The notes beneath the pieces are model-generated. The model was given only the letters and a program-made list of their open reading frames with translations. It had not been told where the DNA came from and did no database searches. Shown here piece by piece: positions 46,453-56,260 of a stretch of DNA of 64,000 bases (its first letter is position 1; every line of letters starts with the position of its first letter). Origin of the DNA: Gordonia jinhuaensis (GTDB taxonomy: Bacteria; Actinomycetota; Actinomycetes; Mycobacteriales; Mycobacteriaceae); NCBI RefSeq assembly GCF_014639795.1, contig NZ_BMGC01000023.1:1-64000 (forward strand). The letters run 5' to 3'. The position numbers and the translations under genes are program-made.

Positions 46453-46932
46453 TGATCGTGTTGCTCCACAAGTCGGGGTGTGCACACCACAGGACGCACG
46501 CCATGTGCCAACCGTGGCGTGCGTCGGTGGTGCGGCGCCGCATGTCGCGGCGCGACGAGGAGTATGCGCATCGGTACCGGCACAGCCGAGCCATTTTCGA
46601 AAATTTTTGTTAGAGGAGACAAGCAACCATGCACGCGCTGTCTTGGTGAACTCTTTACCGATCGCGTCGTATTGTGATCCGTCACATGATCGGTGGTGAC
46701 GGGCTGTGACCTGACGACGGGGACGGAGATCCCAGGCGGGCGCGGATTCGCTGCCCGGCCGGTTCTCGTGACAAGCTGATCTGCGACGATCGAGTCGGCA
46801 CTGTTCCCTCGAAGCCAGGGATCGTTCGAGCAGGAAGGCTGAGTGGATGTCAGCTGGGTGGATGGCGAGCGAAGGCGTGTCACGCGTATATGTGACGCCC
46901 TGCGGATCCGTATCGAAGGGGTGGCGCGCGCG
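46453..46932. other. 480-base non-coding region between paralog 3 and hpt
   Basis: Longest gene-free stretch of the window, serving divergent genes. It is less GC-rich than its surroundings. It contains the perfect 12-bp palindrome ATTTTCGAAAAT at 46593-46604 next to a T-run, and TGTGA-TCCG-TCACA at 46673-46686, which resembles half-sites of a CRP-type operator with a four- rather than six-base spacer. AGAGGAGAC at 46612-46620 precedes only a six-codon ORF. No RNA gene was recognised. Confidence 0.5.
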
Positions 46933-47541
46933 ATGACCTCAGACCAGTCCGCCAGGACGCTGTCCGCCGAGAGTGCCGACGTCCCCGACGGCGCGTATTC
47001 CGGTGACATCGAGGCCGTGCTCATCACCGAGGAGCAGATCCAGCAGCGCATCGCCGAGCTGGCCGAATCGGTGGCTGCACGCTACGCCGATGCCGAAGAC
47101 GATCTGGTCCTCGTCGGCGTGCTCAAGGGCGCGATCATGTTCATGACCGACTTCGCCCGCGCGCTGCCGATCCCGTCGCAGATGGAATTCATGGCGGTGA
47201 GCTCGTACGGCTCGTCGACGTCCACCTCCGGTGTGGTTCGGATCCTCAAAGACCTCGACCGTGACATCGCCGGTCGCGATGTGCTGATCGTCGAGGACAT
47301 CATCGACTCCGGCCTCACGCTCAGTTGGTTGATGAAGAATCTCGCGACGCGTCACCCGCGTTCGCTGCAGGTGTGCACGCTGCTGCGTAAACCGGAGGCG
47401 GTGCGCAACATCGTCGAGGTCGCCGACGTCGGCTTCGACATCCCCAACGACTTCGTGGTGGGTTACGGCCTCGACTACGCGGAGCGCTATCGCGATCTGC
47501 CCTATATCGGCCGGTTGCGGCCGGCGGTCTACGAGCGCTGA
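46933..47541 (+). CDS. hpt: Hypoxanthine phosphoribosyltransferase
   Basis: A 202-residue purine salvage enzyme making IMP/GMP from hypoxanthine or guanine and PRPP. The PRPP-binding loop [13 protein letters not shown] is at 117-129; [17 protein letters not shown] and the C-terminal [15 protein letters not shown] block are typical. ATG 46933 was chosen to match family length; the frame is open further upstream. Six bases separate it from the amidase gene. Confidence 0.94.
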   Translation: MTSDQSARTLSAESADVPDGAYSGDIEAVLITEEQIQQRIAELAESVAARYADAEDDLVLVGVLKGAIMFMTDFARALPIPSQMEFMAVSSYGSSTSTSGVVRILKDLDRDIAGRDVLIVEDIIDSGLTLSWLMKNLATRHPRSLQVCTLLRKPEAVRNIVEVADVGFDIPNDFVVGYGLDYAERYRDLPYIGRLRPAVYER

Positions 47542-47547
47542 GCGACC

Positions 47548-49014
47548 ATGGCCTGGCGCACCGGTGCACCCCGGTCCGGCGACTCCTCGGCGCTGCCGAG
47601 CGACGGTGAATCCTCCACTGCGACAGACACTTCGCCGCGCACCGCGGCTCAGATCGCGGCGGCGGTCCGAGCCGGTCGGCTGACCCCAGAGCAGGCGGTC
47701 ACGCGTGCACTGAGTCGCATCCAGGCACGCGACGGAAATCTGGGTGCCTTCGTCTCGGTGCGCGAGGCTGACGCACTCGAGCGCGCGCGTGCGCTGTCGA
47801 CGCATCCGCATCTGCGCGACCTCCCGCTCGCCGGGGTGCCGGTGGCCATCAAGGACAACGTCGGCGTCGCAGGCGAGGTGCTGACGATCGGCTCGGCGGC
47901 GACCAGTCCCGTGGCGCAGGGCTCCGATCACCCGGCGGTGGCTTGCCTCGTCGCGGCCGGTGCCGTGGTGGTCGGCACCACCGCGGTCCCGGAGCTGTGC
48001 GTCTGGGGTGCGACCGACCGTCCCGGATCGGTGACCCGCAATCCGTGGAACACCGCGCGTACCGCCGGCGGGTCCTCGGGTGGCTCGGCCTCGGCTGTCG
48101 CCTCCGGCCAGGTGCCGATCGCCCTGGGTAACGATGGTCTGGGATCCATCCGCATCCCGTCGGCCGACTGCGGGCTGGTCGGCATCAAGCCCGGTCCCGG
48201 GGTGGTGCCGGGACTGCTCGAAGCGGCGGATTCGCCGACCACCGATCCGCACGGCTGGTACGGGATGTCGGAGAACGGCCCGATCGCCACGACCGTGGCC
48301 GATGCGGCGCTGATGCTCTCGGTGTTGGCCGGCGACGCGTCCTACGCCACGGTGCACGATCCGGCGGCGCTGACGATCCTGTCGGCACACAACTTCCCGA
48401 CCGCACTCGGTCGGCCCGACCCCTATTTCGACGCCAGTCAGACCGAATGCGAGTCGTTGTTCGGCAATGCCGGTCATCGGATCGCGCGGATGCCGCTGGC
48501 CTATCCGACCAACCCGCTGCCACTGCTGTACCGCTGGGTCGGCGGGGTGGCCGGCGATGTCGACTCGCTGACCGCCGACGGCGGCGCACCGGATCTGCTG
48601 CAGCGCCGGACCAAGGTCCATGCGCGACTGGGGAAGCTGGTCATCGATCGAAATCTGGTGCGCGACAGTCAGATCGACGATATCCGCAGTCGGATCGAGC
48701 GGTGTATGGACCTCGCGTGGGCGCAGGTCATCATGACCCCGACGCTGGCCCGACCGCCGATCCGGGCCCGTCAGTGGTCGCGGCGGGGGTGGTTGGCCAA
48801 TGTGATCGCCAACGTCTCCTATGCGCCCTATCCGGGACTGTTCAACCTGCTGCGCTGGCCGGCGATCTCGATCCCCACCGGCGTGCATCCGGTTTCGGGG
48901 ACGCCGGTGGCCGTCCAGCTCGCGGCGCGTCCGGGTTCGGAATCGCTGTTGCTCGGTCTGGCCGCTCAGATCGAGCGGCAGCGTCCGTGGCAGCGGGTCG
49001 CGCCCGGGTACTGA
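47548..49014 (+). CDS. Amidase-signature family hydrolase
   Basis: A 488-residue Ser-cisSer-Lys amidase. The catalytic lysine is in GVPVAIKDNVG (about residue 100) and the serines in the signature GGSSGGSASAVASGQVPIALGNDGLGSIRIPSADCG (about 175-210). The substrate amide is unknown; GatA is unlikely because GatB/C partners are absent. It starts six bases after hpt and is probably co-transcribed. This gene and the following TetR-SDR pair are inserted relative to a simple hpt-ftsH order. Confidence 0.88.
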   Translation: MAWRTGAPRSGDSSALPSDGESSTATDTSPRTAAQIAAAVRAGRLTPEQAVTRALSRIQARDGNLGAFVSVREADALERARALSTHPHLRDLPLAGVPVAIKDNVGVAGEVLTIGSAATSPVAQGSDHPAVACLVAAGAVVVGTTAVPELCVWGATDRPGSVTRNPWNTARTAGGSSGGSASAVASGQVPIALGNDGLGSIRIPSADCGLVGIKPGPGVVPGLLEAADSPTTDPHGWYGMSENGPIATTVADAALMLSVLAGDASYATVHDPAALTILSAHNFPTALGRPDPYFDASQTECESLFGNAGHRIARMPLAYPTNPLPLLYRWVGGVAGDVDSLTADGGAPDLLQRRTKVHARLGKLVIDRNLVRDSQIDDIRSRIERCMDLAWAQVIMTPTLARPPIRARQWSRRGWLANVIANVSYAPYPGLFNLLRWPAISIPTGVHPVSGTPVAVQLAARPGSESLLLGLAAQIERQRPWQRVAPGY

Positions 49015-49021
49015 CGCTGCA

Positions 49022-49056
49022 TTGCTATATATCCACGGTGGACATATAGTTGGGTG
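49022..49056 (+). promoter_or_regulatory. TetR-gene promoter with 25-bp operator palindrome
   Basis: TTGCTA at 49022-49027 and TATAGT at 49045-49050 form a near-consensus -35/-10 pair with exactly 17 bases between. A palindrome with arms CTATATATCCAC (49025-49036) and GTGGACATATAG (49038-49049), one mismatch pair, fills the spacer and overlaps both hexamers. The predicted transcription start coincides with the GTG at 49056, implying a leaderless mRNA. Binding of the encoded TetR protein would block RNA polymerase directly. Confidence 0.82.
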
Positions 49057-49709
49057 TGAGCGACAACCGGACCGGAGCGCAGACCCGCGGACGCGGACGA
49101 CGTGCCTGGTCGCAGGTGCGCGACGACGTCATCGGCGCTGCGGCCCTGCTGCTCGCCGACGGTGGGCCGGCCGCCGTCGACTTCAGCTCGGTGAGCGCCG
49201 CCAGTGGCGTCAGCCGGGTCACACTGCGTAAACACTGGGACTCACCGGCTGCACTCGCACTCGACGCCTACGTCGCCTCGGTCGGTGTGGACATGCCGAT
49301 TCGTGACACCGGCGACCTGCGGGCCGATCTCGCCGCGGTGATGTCGGCATTCGTCGAGACCATGCGCGACCCGCGCCATCGCCGTGCCGCCGCGCAGCTG
49401 ATCGGCGCCGCACAGCTCGACCCGGCAATGGCCGCGTCGTTTTCCGACCACTATTTCGGGCCGCGCCGACACCGACTGGTCGCACTGCTTCGCCTCGGGC
49501 GGATGCGCGGTCAGCTGCGTGACGACGTCGAGCCCGAGATCGTGATCGATCTGCTGTGGGGAGCGATGTACCAGCGCATCCTGCTCCCGCATCTGGTCGG
49601 GACGCTCGACGAGGCGGCGGCGCGGGCGCTGCTCGACATCACACTGCACGGCGCCGCCCCGACGCGGCCGGCCGTGCCCACGTCAACGGAAGAAGGACAA
49701 CCATCATGA
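49056..49709 (+). CDS. TetR family transcriptional regulator
   Basis: A 217-residue regulator; the N-terminal HTH includes DFSSVSAASGVSRVTLRKHWDSPAALALDAY, and the C-terminal ligand domain is TetR_C-like (RRHRLVALLRLGRMRGQLRDDVEPEIVIDLLWGAMYQRILL). GTG 49056 is preferred over TTG 49050 because the promoter at 49022-49050 places the transcript start there. The stop overlaps the start of the following short-chain dehydrogenase gene, so both are likely autoregulated together. Confidence 0.9.
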   Translation: MSDNRTGAQTRGRGRRAWSQVRDDVIGAAALLLADGGPAAVDFSSVSAASGVSRVTLRKHWDSPAALALDAYVASVGVDMPIRDTGDLRADLAAVMSAFVETMRDPRHRRAAAQLIGAAQLDPAMAASFSDHYFGPRRHRLVALLRLGRMRGQLRDDVEPEIVIDLLWGAMYQRILLPHLVGTLDEAAARALLDITLHGAAPTRPAVPTSTEEGQPS

Positions 49710-50497
49710 CCACCCCAGTCGCCATCAGCACCGTCGCCACCAGCACCAACGGGGGCAGGCTCGCCGGCAAGGTCGCACTCATCTCGGGCGGCTCACGGGG
49801 GATGGGCGCCTCTCATGCGCGCGCACTGGTCGCTCAGGGTGCGCGGGTGGTGATCGGCGACCTCCTCGACGACGACGGCGCCGCACTCGTCGCGGAACTC
49901 GGCGAGTCCAATGCCGTGTTCGTCCACCTCGACGTCACCAGCGAGGAATCGTGGGCCCATGCCGTCGACGTCACCACCAGCACATTCGGACGGCTGGACG
50001 TGCTGATCAACAACGCCGGCATCTTCACCCGCGGTTCCGTCGAGGACGCCGACCCGGCACAGTTCGCCACGACCATCGACGTCGATCTCAACGGCGTCTT
50101 CCTGGGGATGCACGTCGCCATCGGCGCATTGCGTGCGGCCGGCGGCGGGTCGATCATCAACATCTCGTCGATCGCCGGCCTCACCGGGTTCAAGAACCGT
50201 GCCGCCTACGCCGCCGCGAAGTGGGGTGTGCAGGGCTTGACGAAGACCGCAGCGCTGGAACTCGGCGGCGACAACATCCGCGTGAACTCGATCCACCCGG
50301 GCTCGGTACGCACCCCGCTCACCGCCGGACTCGAGCGCGGATTCGACCAGATCCCACTCGGCCGCGACGCCGCACCGGAAGAGATCTCCGCGCTGGTGGT
50401 CTACCTCGCATCCGACGAGTCGGCCTTCGTCTCGGGGGCCACTATCGCGATCGACGGGGGCGAAACGGCCGGTAACAACATGCGTGCGGACGCCTGA
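49706..50497 (+). CDS. Short-chain dehydrogenase/reductase (SDR), hydroxysteroid-dehydrogenase-like
   Basis: A 263-residue classical SDR. The cofactor loop is SGGSRGMG (near 30-37), then NNAG near 108, catalytic Ser in ISSIAG and the Tyr-x-x-x-Lys pair in YAAAKWG. Sequence blocks such as AALELGGDNIRVNSIHPGSVRTPL resemble 3-alpha/20-beta-hydroxysteroid dehydrogenases, but the substrate is unproven. AAGGA lies upstream of the ATG, which overlaps the TetR stop by four bases. The TetR protein probably responds to a substrate or product of this enzyme. Confidence 0.9.
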   Translation: MTTPVAISTVATSTNGGRLAGKVALISGGSRGMGASHARALVAQGARVVIGDLLDDDGAALVAELGESNAVFVHLDVTSEESWAHAVDVTTSTFGRLDVLINNAGIFTRGSVEDADPAQFATTIDVDLNGVFLGMHVAIGALRAAGGGSIINISSIAGLTGFKNRAAYAAAKWGVQGLTKTAALELGGDNIRVNSIHPGSVRTPLTAGLERGFDQIPLGRDAAPEEISALVVYLASDESAFVSGATIAIDGGETAGNNMRADA

Positions 50498-50671
50498 CCG
50501 GGGCGCATGTGAACCGGCATTCGTCCCGGGCGTCGCGCACACCTGGGGAAATGCGCCGATTTCGCCCACGGGGGAACGCTCGACCGTCGCCGATCGTTAG
50601 CGGGTAGCCTGTTAGATCAGGTGTAACCGACTCGTTGAAGGGATGCGCCGGCCCAGCCGGGAACAGACCGA

Positions 50672-52984
50672 ATGAACCGTAAGACAGTCTTTCGCAATCT
50701 CGCGATCATCGCCGTCATCATCGTGGCGATCTGGGGCTGGTCCGTGCTCCACGACAACAACAGGGACTACAAGAGTGTCGACACCTCTGTGGCCATCAGT
50801 CAGCTGACGGACAAGAACGTCTCGGAAGTCCAGATCGACGATCGTGAGCAGCGTCTGCGTCTGACGCTCAAGAACGATGTCGACGGCTCCGACAAGATCA
50901 GCACCAAATACCCCGACGGGGCCAGTGCGCAGATCTTCACCGACGTTCAGCGCTCGGGAGCCAAGTACCAGACCAACGTCACCCAGCAGTCGGTGTTCTG
51001 GCAGCTCATGGTCTACCTGCTGCCGATGATCATCCTCTTCGGCCTGTTCTTCTTCGTCATGAACCGCATGCAGGGCGGCGGCAAGGGCGGCGTGATGGGC
51101 TTCGGCAAATCCAAGGCCAAGCAGTTGTCCAAGGACATGCCCAAGACCACCTTCGCCGATGTGGCCGGTGCGGATGAGGCAGTCGAGGAGCTGCGGGAGA
51201 TCAAGGACTTCCTGCAGAACCCGCAGCGCTATCAGGCCCTGGGCGCCAAGATCCCTCGTGGCGTGCTGCTCTACGGTCCGCCCGGCACCGGTAAGACACT
51301 GCTCGCCCGTGCCGTGGCCGGTGAGGCGGGGGTGCCGTTCTTCACCATCTCCGGTTCGGATTTCGTGGAGATGTTCGTCGGTGTCGGTGCCTCCCGTGTG
51401 CGCGACCTGTTCGAGCAGGCCAAGAGCAATGCCCCGTGCATCATCTTCGTCGACGAGATCGACGCCGTCGGTCGTCAGCGTGGTGCCGGCCTCGGCGGCG
51501 GTCACGACGAGCGCGAGCAGACCCTCAACCAGCTGCTGGTGGAGATGGACGGCTTCGGTGACCGGTCGGGCATCATCGTCATCGCCGCGACCAACCGTCC
51601 CGACATCCTCGACCCGGCGTTGCTGCGCCCCGGCCGTTTCGACCGGCAGATCCCGGTCGGCGCGCCCGACATGAAGGGCCGACTGCAGATCCTGCAGGTC
51701 CACATCAAGGGCAAGCCGGTGGCACCTGATGTCGACCTGTCCGGGCTGGCCAAGCGCACCCCGGGGATGTCCGGTGCCGACCTGGCCAACGTGGTCAACG
51801 AGTCCGCACTGCTCACCGCGCGTGAGAACAAATCGGTGATCACCAACGAGACGTTGGAGGAATCGGTCGATCGTGTGATCGGCGGTCCGCGACGCAAGAG
51901 CCACGTCATCTCCGATCAGGAGAAGAAGATCGTGGCCTACCACGAGGGCGGACACACCCTCGCCGGCTGGGCGATGCCCGATCTCGACCCGATCTACAAG
52001 GTCACCATCCTCGCCCGCGGTCGCACCGGCGGTCACGCCCTGGCCGTGCCGGAGCAGGACAAAGACCTCATGACGCGGTCGGAGATGATCGCCCGCCTGG
52101 TGATGGCGATGGGCGGTCGTGCGTCGGAGGAGCTCGTCTTCCACGAGCCCACCACCGGTGCGTCCTCCGACATCGACCAGGCCACCAAGATCGCCCGCGC
52201 GATGGTCACCGAATACGGCATGAGCGCCAAACTCGGTGCGGTGCGCTACGGCCAGGAACAGGGCGATCCGTTCCTCGGACGCAGCATGGGAGCCCAGAGC
52301 GACTACAGCGCCGAGGTGGCCAGCGAGATCGACGACGAGGTGCGTCGCCTGATCGAGGCCGCCCACACCGAGGCGTGGTCGATCCTCACGCAGTACCGCG
52401 ACACCCTCGACGAGCTGGCCACCCAGCTGCTCGAGAAGGAGACGCTGACGCGTAAGGATCTCGAGGCGATCTTCGCCAATGTTGAGAAGCGGCCGCGAAT
52501 CACCACTTTCAACGACTTCGGTGAGCGCACGCCCAGCGACAAGCCGCCGGTGAAGACGCCGCGTGAGCTGGCGCTCGAACGGGGCGAGCCGTGGCCGCCG
52601 GAGGGTTCGCAGGATCGCTCCCGCGAAACCGTCGGTGCGGCACCGGTGAACGGTTCCGGTGGCGTCGGTCCGGTCAACGGGCATCAGCCCGGCCCCAACG
52701 GCCAGGGATATCCCGGCTACCCGCAGGGTTATCCGGCACCGGGATACGAGGGGCCCGGATACGGCAACCCGGGGCATCAGTCCCAGCCGCAGCCCATCCC
52801 GCACGACCAGAACCCGGGATACCCCCCGCAGCAGAACACCCCGCCGGCCGGCGGTCGCCACGATGGCGGGACGTACCCCGACTACGGTGCGCCGCGCGAC
52901 TGGTCGGCATCGGGCTGGCCTCCCCGTGACGGTCACAACGACGGAGATCAGGGTGGCACCAACGGCAACGGCCACCAGTACTGA
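50672..52984 (+). CDS. ftsH: ATP-dependent zinc metalloprotease FtsH
   Basis: A 770-residue membrane AAA+ protease for quality control of membrane and regulatory proteins. Two transmembrane helices (about 5-25 and 110-130) flank a periplasmic loop. Walker A GPPGTGKT is near residues 201-208, Walker B IIFVDEID near 263, the second region of homology [21 protein letters not shown] near 308, and the zinc motif HEGGH at 424-428. A C-terminal tail of about 130 residues is rich in Gly/Pro/Tyr ([18 protein letters not shown]), as in mycobacterial FtsH. The upstream 170 bases hold its promoter; folE follows. Confidence 0.96.
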   Translation: MNRKTVFRNLAIIAVIIVAIWGWSVLHDNNRDYKSVDTSVAISQLTDKNVSEVQIDDREQRLRLTLKNDVDGSDKISTKYPDGASAQIFTDVQRSGAKYQTNVTQQSVFWQLMVYLLPMIILFGLFFFVMNRMQGGGKGGVMGFGKSKAKQLSKDMPKTTFADVAGADEAVEELREIKDFLQNPQRYQALGAKIPRGVLLYGPPGTGKTLLARAVAGEAGVPFFTISGSDFVEMFVGVGASRVRDLFEQAKSNAPCIIFVDEIDAVGRQRGAGLGGGHDEREQTLNQLLVEMDGFGDRSGIIVIAATNRPDILDPALLRPGRFDRQIPVGAPDMKGRLQILQVHIKGKPVAPDVDLSGLAKRTPGMSGADLANVVNESALLTARENKSVITNETLEESVDRVIGGPRRKSHVISDQEKKIVAYHEGGHTLAGWAMPDLDPIYKVTILARGRTGGHALAVPEQDKDLMTRSEMIARLVMAMGGRASEELVFHEPTTGASSDIDQATKIARAMVTEYGMSAKLGAVRYGQEQGDPFLGRSMGAQSDYSAEVASEIDDEVRRLIEAAHTEAWSILTQYRDTLDELATQLLEKETLTRKDLEAIFANVEKRPRITTFNDFGERTPSDKPPVKTPRELALERGEPWPPEGSQDRSRETVGAAPVNGSGGVGPVNGHQPGPNGQGYPGYPQGYPAPGYEGPGYGNPGHQSQPQPIPHDQNPGYPPQQNTPPAGGRHDGGTYPDYGAPRDWSASGWPPRDGHNDGDQGGTNGNGHQY

Positions 52985-53156
52985 GGCGCCACCCCGCGTC
53001 GCAGGCGCCCGCATCGATCAGCGGGCGCGTGCGCGTATCGGCCGGATCTGTTCGGACCGGGATGAATTCTGTCGAGGCTGACGCCGGAGCCGGCCGATGA
53101 CCGCCGACGACGAATGCCCGGCAACGCCTCGCGAATCGACGATGGAGGATGCTCAG

Positions 53157-53759
53157 ATGACCGTCGCACACCAGGGTGAGGCGACATCGACGTTCGACGC
53201 ACCACGCGCGGAAGCCGCAGTCCGGGAGTTGCTGATCGCGATTGGGGAGGACCCCGACCGGGACGGACTCAAGGACACCCCGGCGCGCGTCGCGCGCGCC
53301 TACGAGGAGATGTTCGCGGGCCTGCACGAGAACCCCGACGACGTGTTGGCGACCACCTTCGACGTGGGACACGACGAACTCGTCCTCGTCCGCGACATCC
53401 CGCTCTACTCGACCTGTGAGCACCATCTGGTGTCGTTCCACGGTGTGGCACATGTCGGCTACATCCCCGGAAAGAGCGGACGGGTCACCGGCCTGTCCAA
53501 ACTCGCCCGGCTCGTCGACCTCTACGCCAAGCGGCCCCAGGTCCAGGAGCGGCTCACCACACAGATCGCCGATGCGATCGTGCGGCGGCTCGACCCGCGC
53601 GGGGTGATCGTGGTGATCGAATGCGAGCATCTGTGCATGGCGATGCGCGGTATCCGTAAGCCGGGCGCGGTGACCACCACCTCGGCGGTGCGCGGACAGT
53701 TCAAGTCGAGTGCGGTCTCGCGCGGCGAGGCGCTCGACCTCATCAGCCGGGGACGCTGA
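53157..53759 (+). CDS. folE: GTP cyclohydrolase I
   Basis: A 200-residue enzyme starting folate synthesis from GTP. Zinc ligands Cys87, His90 (STCEHH) and Cys160 (ECEHLC) are present. ATG 53157 is chosen because GGAGGA lies eight bases upstream and length then matches the mycobacterial enzyme; ATG 53142 and 53097 are also in frame. It opens the folE-folP-folB-folK run. Confidence 0.94.
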   Translation: MTVAHQGEATSTFDAPRAEAAVRELLIAIGEDPDRDGLKDTPARVARAYEEMFAGLHENPDDVLATTFDVGHDELVLVRDIPLYSTCEHHLVSFHGVAHVGYIPGKSGRVTGLSKLARLVDLYAKRPQVQERLTTQIADAIVRRLDPRGVIVVIECEHLCMAMRGIRKPGAVTTTSAVRGQFKSSAVSRGEALDLISRGR

Positions 53760-53767
53760 CGTAGCCG

Positions 53768-54712
53768 ATGACCCTCGTGATGGGCATCGTCAACGTGACC
53801 ACCGATTCGTTTTCCGACGGTGGCCGCTACGTCGATGCGGACAAGGCGATCGCTCACGCACATCAGCTGATCGCCGAGGGCGCCGAGATCATCGACGTGG
53901 GCGGTGAGTCGACACGGCCGGGCGCGGTGCGCGTAGACCCCGAGATCGAGACCGCGCGGATCGCGCCGGTGATCACCGCACTGGCACAGGACGGCATCTC
54001 GGTGTCGGTCGACACCATGCGCGCCCGTGTCGCCGAGGCCTCGCTCGCCGCGGGCGCCCGGATCGTCAACGACGTCTCGGGCGGTCGCGCTGACGCGGAC
54101 ATGGGCAAAGTCGTCGCCGCCCACGACGTTCCGTGGATCCTGATGCACTGGCGACCGGTCGGGGACGCGACCGCGCGCGTCGCACGTTTCGGTCATGACG
54201 TGTCGGCGGTCGGCGGCTACCGGGACGTGGTCGCCGAGGTGAGTGGGGAATTGCTGGCGCAGGTGGACGCCGCGGTCACCGCAGGTGTTGATCCTGCGCG
54301 GTTGATCCTCGACCCGGGACTCGGCTTCGCCAAAGCCGCCGAACACAACTGGGCGCTGCTGCACGAGCTGCCCACGCTGGTGGGGCTGGGCTTCCCGGTG
54401 CTCGTGGGCGCCTCGCGCAAACGTTTCCTCGGGTCGCTGCTGGAGACCGACGGCCGACCGCGTCCGCCTTCCGGGCGTGACGTGGCGACTGCGGCGATCT
54501 CGGCGCTGGCCGCCACACACGGCGCATGGGGTGTGCGGGTGCATGACGCGGGCAGCAGCCGTGATGCGATCGCGGTGGCGCGAGCCTGGCAGGCCGGCGG
54601 CGCCCGCGCCGGACGTGCCGACATCACCGAGGTCTCGACCGCCCAGAGCGGCAGACCGGATGCGGGTGCGACATCAGATGACGACAGTGAGGTGGGGAGT
54701 CGAGATGACTGA
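53768..54712 (+). CDS. folP: Dihydropteroate synthase
   Basis: A 314-residue enzyme condensing p-aminobenzoate with the pterin pyrophosphate; the sulfonamide target. Pterin-site blocks [26 protein letters not shown] and [12 protein letters not shown] are intact. A tail of about 35 polar residues extends beyond the TIM barrel. It starts eight bases after folE and overlaps folB by eight bases. Confidence 0.95.
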   Translation: MTLVMGIVNVTTDSFSDGGRYVDADKAIAHAHQLIAEGAEIIDVGGESTRPGAVRVDPEIETARIAPVITALAQDGISVSVDTMRARVAEASLAAGARIVNDVSGGRADADMGKVVAAHDVPWILMHWRPVGDATARVARFGHDVSAVGGYRDVVAEVSGELLAQVDAAVTAGVDPARLILDPGLGFAKAAEHNWALLHELPTLVGLGFPVLVGASRKRFLGSLLETDGRPRPPSGRDVATAAISALAATHGAWGVRVHDAGSSRDAIAVARAWQAGGARAGRADITEVSTAQSGRPDAGATSDDDSEVGSRDD

Positions 54713-55094
54713 CCGGATCGAGCTGCGCGGGCTGAAGGTGCGCGGCCATCACGGGGTGTTCGATCACGAGCGTCGTGACGGTCAGGACTTCTTCGTCGAT
54801 GTGATCTGCTGGCTGGATCTGGCCGACGCCGCAGCCACCGACGACCTGACCCGCACGATCGACTATGGCGCACTCGCTCAGCGCGTCCACGACATCGTCG
54901 CAGGTGAACCGCATAATCTGATCGAGAGGGTCGCCGGACTCGTGGCCGACGACGTGATGGCCGACGAGCGGGTGTTCGCGTGTGAGGTCACCATCCACAA
55001 GCCCTCGGCGCCGATCCCGTTGACCTTCGCCGACGTGGCCGTCGTCGCCCGCCGATCACGCAAGTCGATGCGGGCGCGGGTGCAACCGCTGTGA
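54705..55094 (+). CDS. folB: Dihydroneopterin aldolase
   Basis: A 129-residue enzyme of the tunnelling fold that cleaves dihydroneopterin. [17 protein letters not shown] carries the conserved substrate Glu, and the catalytic lysine lies in [12 protein letters not shown]. Overlaps folP and folK (four bases, GTGA), so the run is tightly coupled. Confidence 0.95.
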   Translation: MTDRIELRGLKVRGHHGVFDHERRDGQDFFVDVICWLDLADAAATDDLTRTIDYGALAQRVHDIVAGEPHNLIERVAGLVADDVMADERVFACEVTIHKPSAPIPLTFADVAVVARRSRKSMRARVQPL

Positions 55095-55651
55095 GCCGCG
55101 CCGTACTGTCGATAGGTTCCAACATCGGTGACCGCCTCGGTCATCTGCAGTCGGTGTACCGGTATTTCGCCGACACGGGCGATGCGGGGACGTCGGTGGT
55201 GGGTATTTCGGCGGTCTATGTGACCTCACCCTGGGGTGGTGTCGACCAGCAGGATTTCCTCAACACCGTGCTGATCGTGGACGACCCGGGACGCGACGCG
55301 TGGGCGTGGCTGCGCGCGGGTCAGGAGCTCGAACGCGCCGCCGACCGTCACCGTGAGGTGCGCTGGGGCCCGCGCACCCTCGATGTCGACGTGGTGAGCG
55401 TGGACGTCGACGGGCACGCCGTTGTGCAGGACGACCCCGAACTGACGCTGCCCCATCCGCATGCCGCCGAGCGCGCCTTCGTGTTGATCCCCTGGGCCGA
55501 TGCCGACTCCGATGCCACGCTGCCCACCCGATCCGCCCCGGTGCGGGTCGTCGATCTGATCGCGGAGCTGCCCGACACCGAGCGGACCGGCGTCCGCCGA
55601 TCCGATGCCGTGTGGGGTCCGATGGTGGCGGTGCCGGGGGAGACGCGGTGA
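55091..55651 (+). CDS. folK: 6-hydroxymethyl-dihydropterin pyrophosphokinase
   Basis: A 186-residue HPPK. N-terminal [15 protein letters not shown] and the catalytic block [15 protein letters not shown] with the metal aspartates are present, followed by [18 protein letters not shown]. Starts at GTG overlapping folB and ends overlapping the DUF3180 gene. Confidence 0.95.
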   Translation: MSRAVLSIGSNIGDRLGHLQSVYRYFADTGDAGTSVVGISAVYVTSPWGGVDQQDFLNTVLIVDDPGRDAWAWLRAGQELERAADRHREVRWGPRTLDVDVVSVDVDGHAVVQDDPELTLPHPHAAERAFVLIPWADADSDATLPTRSAPVRVVDLIAELPDTERTGVRRSDAVWGPMVAVPGETR

Positions 55652-56178
55652 CCTACGACCAGTTGCCGCCGGGCGGACCGAACAGGGACCGGGCGCCGGG
55701 CGACAAAGAACCCGGTACCGGACCCACGCGGGTGCGTGATCTGCTGGTGATCGCGGTGGTCGCCGGTGTGCTGGCATGGATCCTGGTGCGGTTCAACTAC
55801 GGGAGCATGCCACCGCTGCCGCTGTTCGCGGGGGTAGTGCTCTACATCCTCGCGGCACTGGAGGTGGTGATCGGCTTCTTCGTGCGCAAGCGCGTCTCAT
55901 CACGCGAGATCTCCGCGGTCAGCGGGCACGTCCACCCGCTGACGGTGGCCAGGCTGGTCGCATTGGCAAAGGCCTCGTCGATCCTCGGAGCCATCGGGAC
56001 CGGGGTCTTCGCCGGGATGTCGGTGTACCTGTTCCGTGCTGATCTCGCCGCGGCCGACGACGACAAGACGCCGGCACTGATCGGTCTGGTCGGGGGTGTG
56101 CTGCTGGTGGCCGCGGCTCTGTGGCTGGAGTACTGCTGCCGCGCACCCGATGATCCGTCCTCGGACCCACCTGCGTGA
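55648..56178 (+). CDS. DUF3180 membrane protein (Rv3605c-like)
   Basis: A 176-residue protein with a polar N-terminus of about 40 residues and four transmembrane helices in two hairpins (LLVIAVVAGVLAWILV, LFAGVVLYILAALEVVIGFF, then two more ending ALIGLVGGVLLVAAALWLEY). The family always follows folK in this order but has no known function. GTG start, GGGGGAG upstream, GTGA overlap with folK. Confidence 0.9.
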   Translation: MTYDQLPPGGPNRDRAPGDKEPGTGPTRVRDLLVIAVVAGVLAWILVRFNYGSMPPLPLFAGVVLYILAALEVVIGFFVRKRVSSREISAVSGHVHPLTVARLVALAKASSILGAIGTGVFAGMSVYLFRADLAAADDDKTPALIGLVGGVLLVAAALWLEYCCRAPDDPSSDPPA

Positions 56179-56247
56179 ACTCGGCGCGGAGTCCGATTGT
56201 GGGCGGACTCTCCGGCGACCTTGATTTGATGGCGTGAACTTCACAGG

Positions 56248-56260
56248 TATGTTACCGAGC
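56248..56260 (+). promoter_or_regulatory. -10 element directly ahead of the DUF6779-type gene
   Basis: TATGTT at 56248-56253 lies seven bases before ATG 56261, and TTTGAT at 56225-56230 is 17 bases further upstream. This spacing suggests that transcription starts at or next to the ATG, giving a leaderless transcript separate from the folate operon. Confidence 0.55.

Noticed and set aside
46673-46686. CRP-type operator TGTGA-TCCG-TCACA
   Set aside because: The spacer is four bases rather than the required six, so it was not called as a CRP site.
46939-48888. 649-codon open frame opposite hpt and the amidase gene
   Set aside because: Spans two well-supported genes on the other strand and shows no recognisable protein features.
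47548-49014. GatA subunit of the amidotransferase
   Set aside because: No gatB or gatC nearby, and the gene lies in a purine salvage context; left as a general amidase.
50612-53014. 800-codon open frame on the minus strand opposite ftsH
   Set aside because: It mirrors the ftsH codons; composition is Arg/Gly/Val/His-rich with no domains. Typical GC-rich shadow frame.
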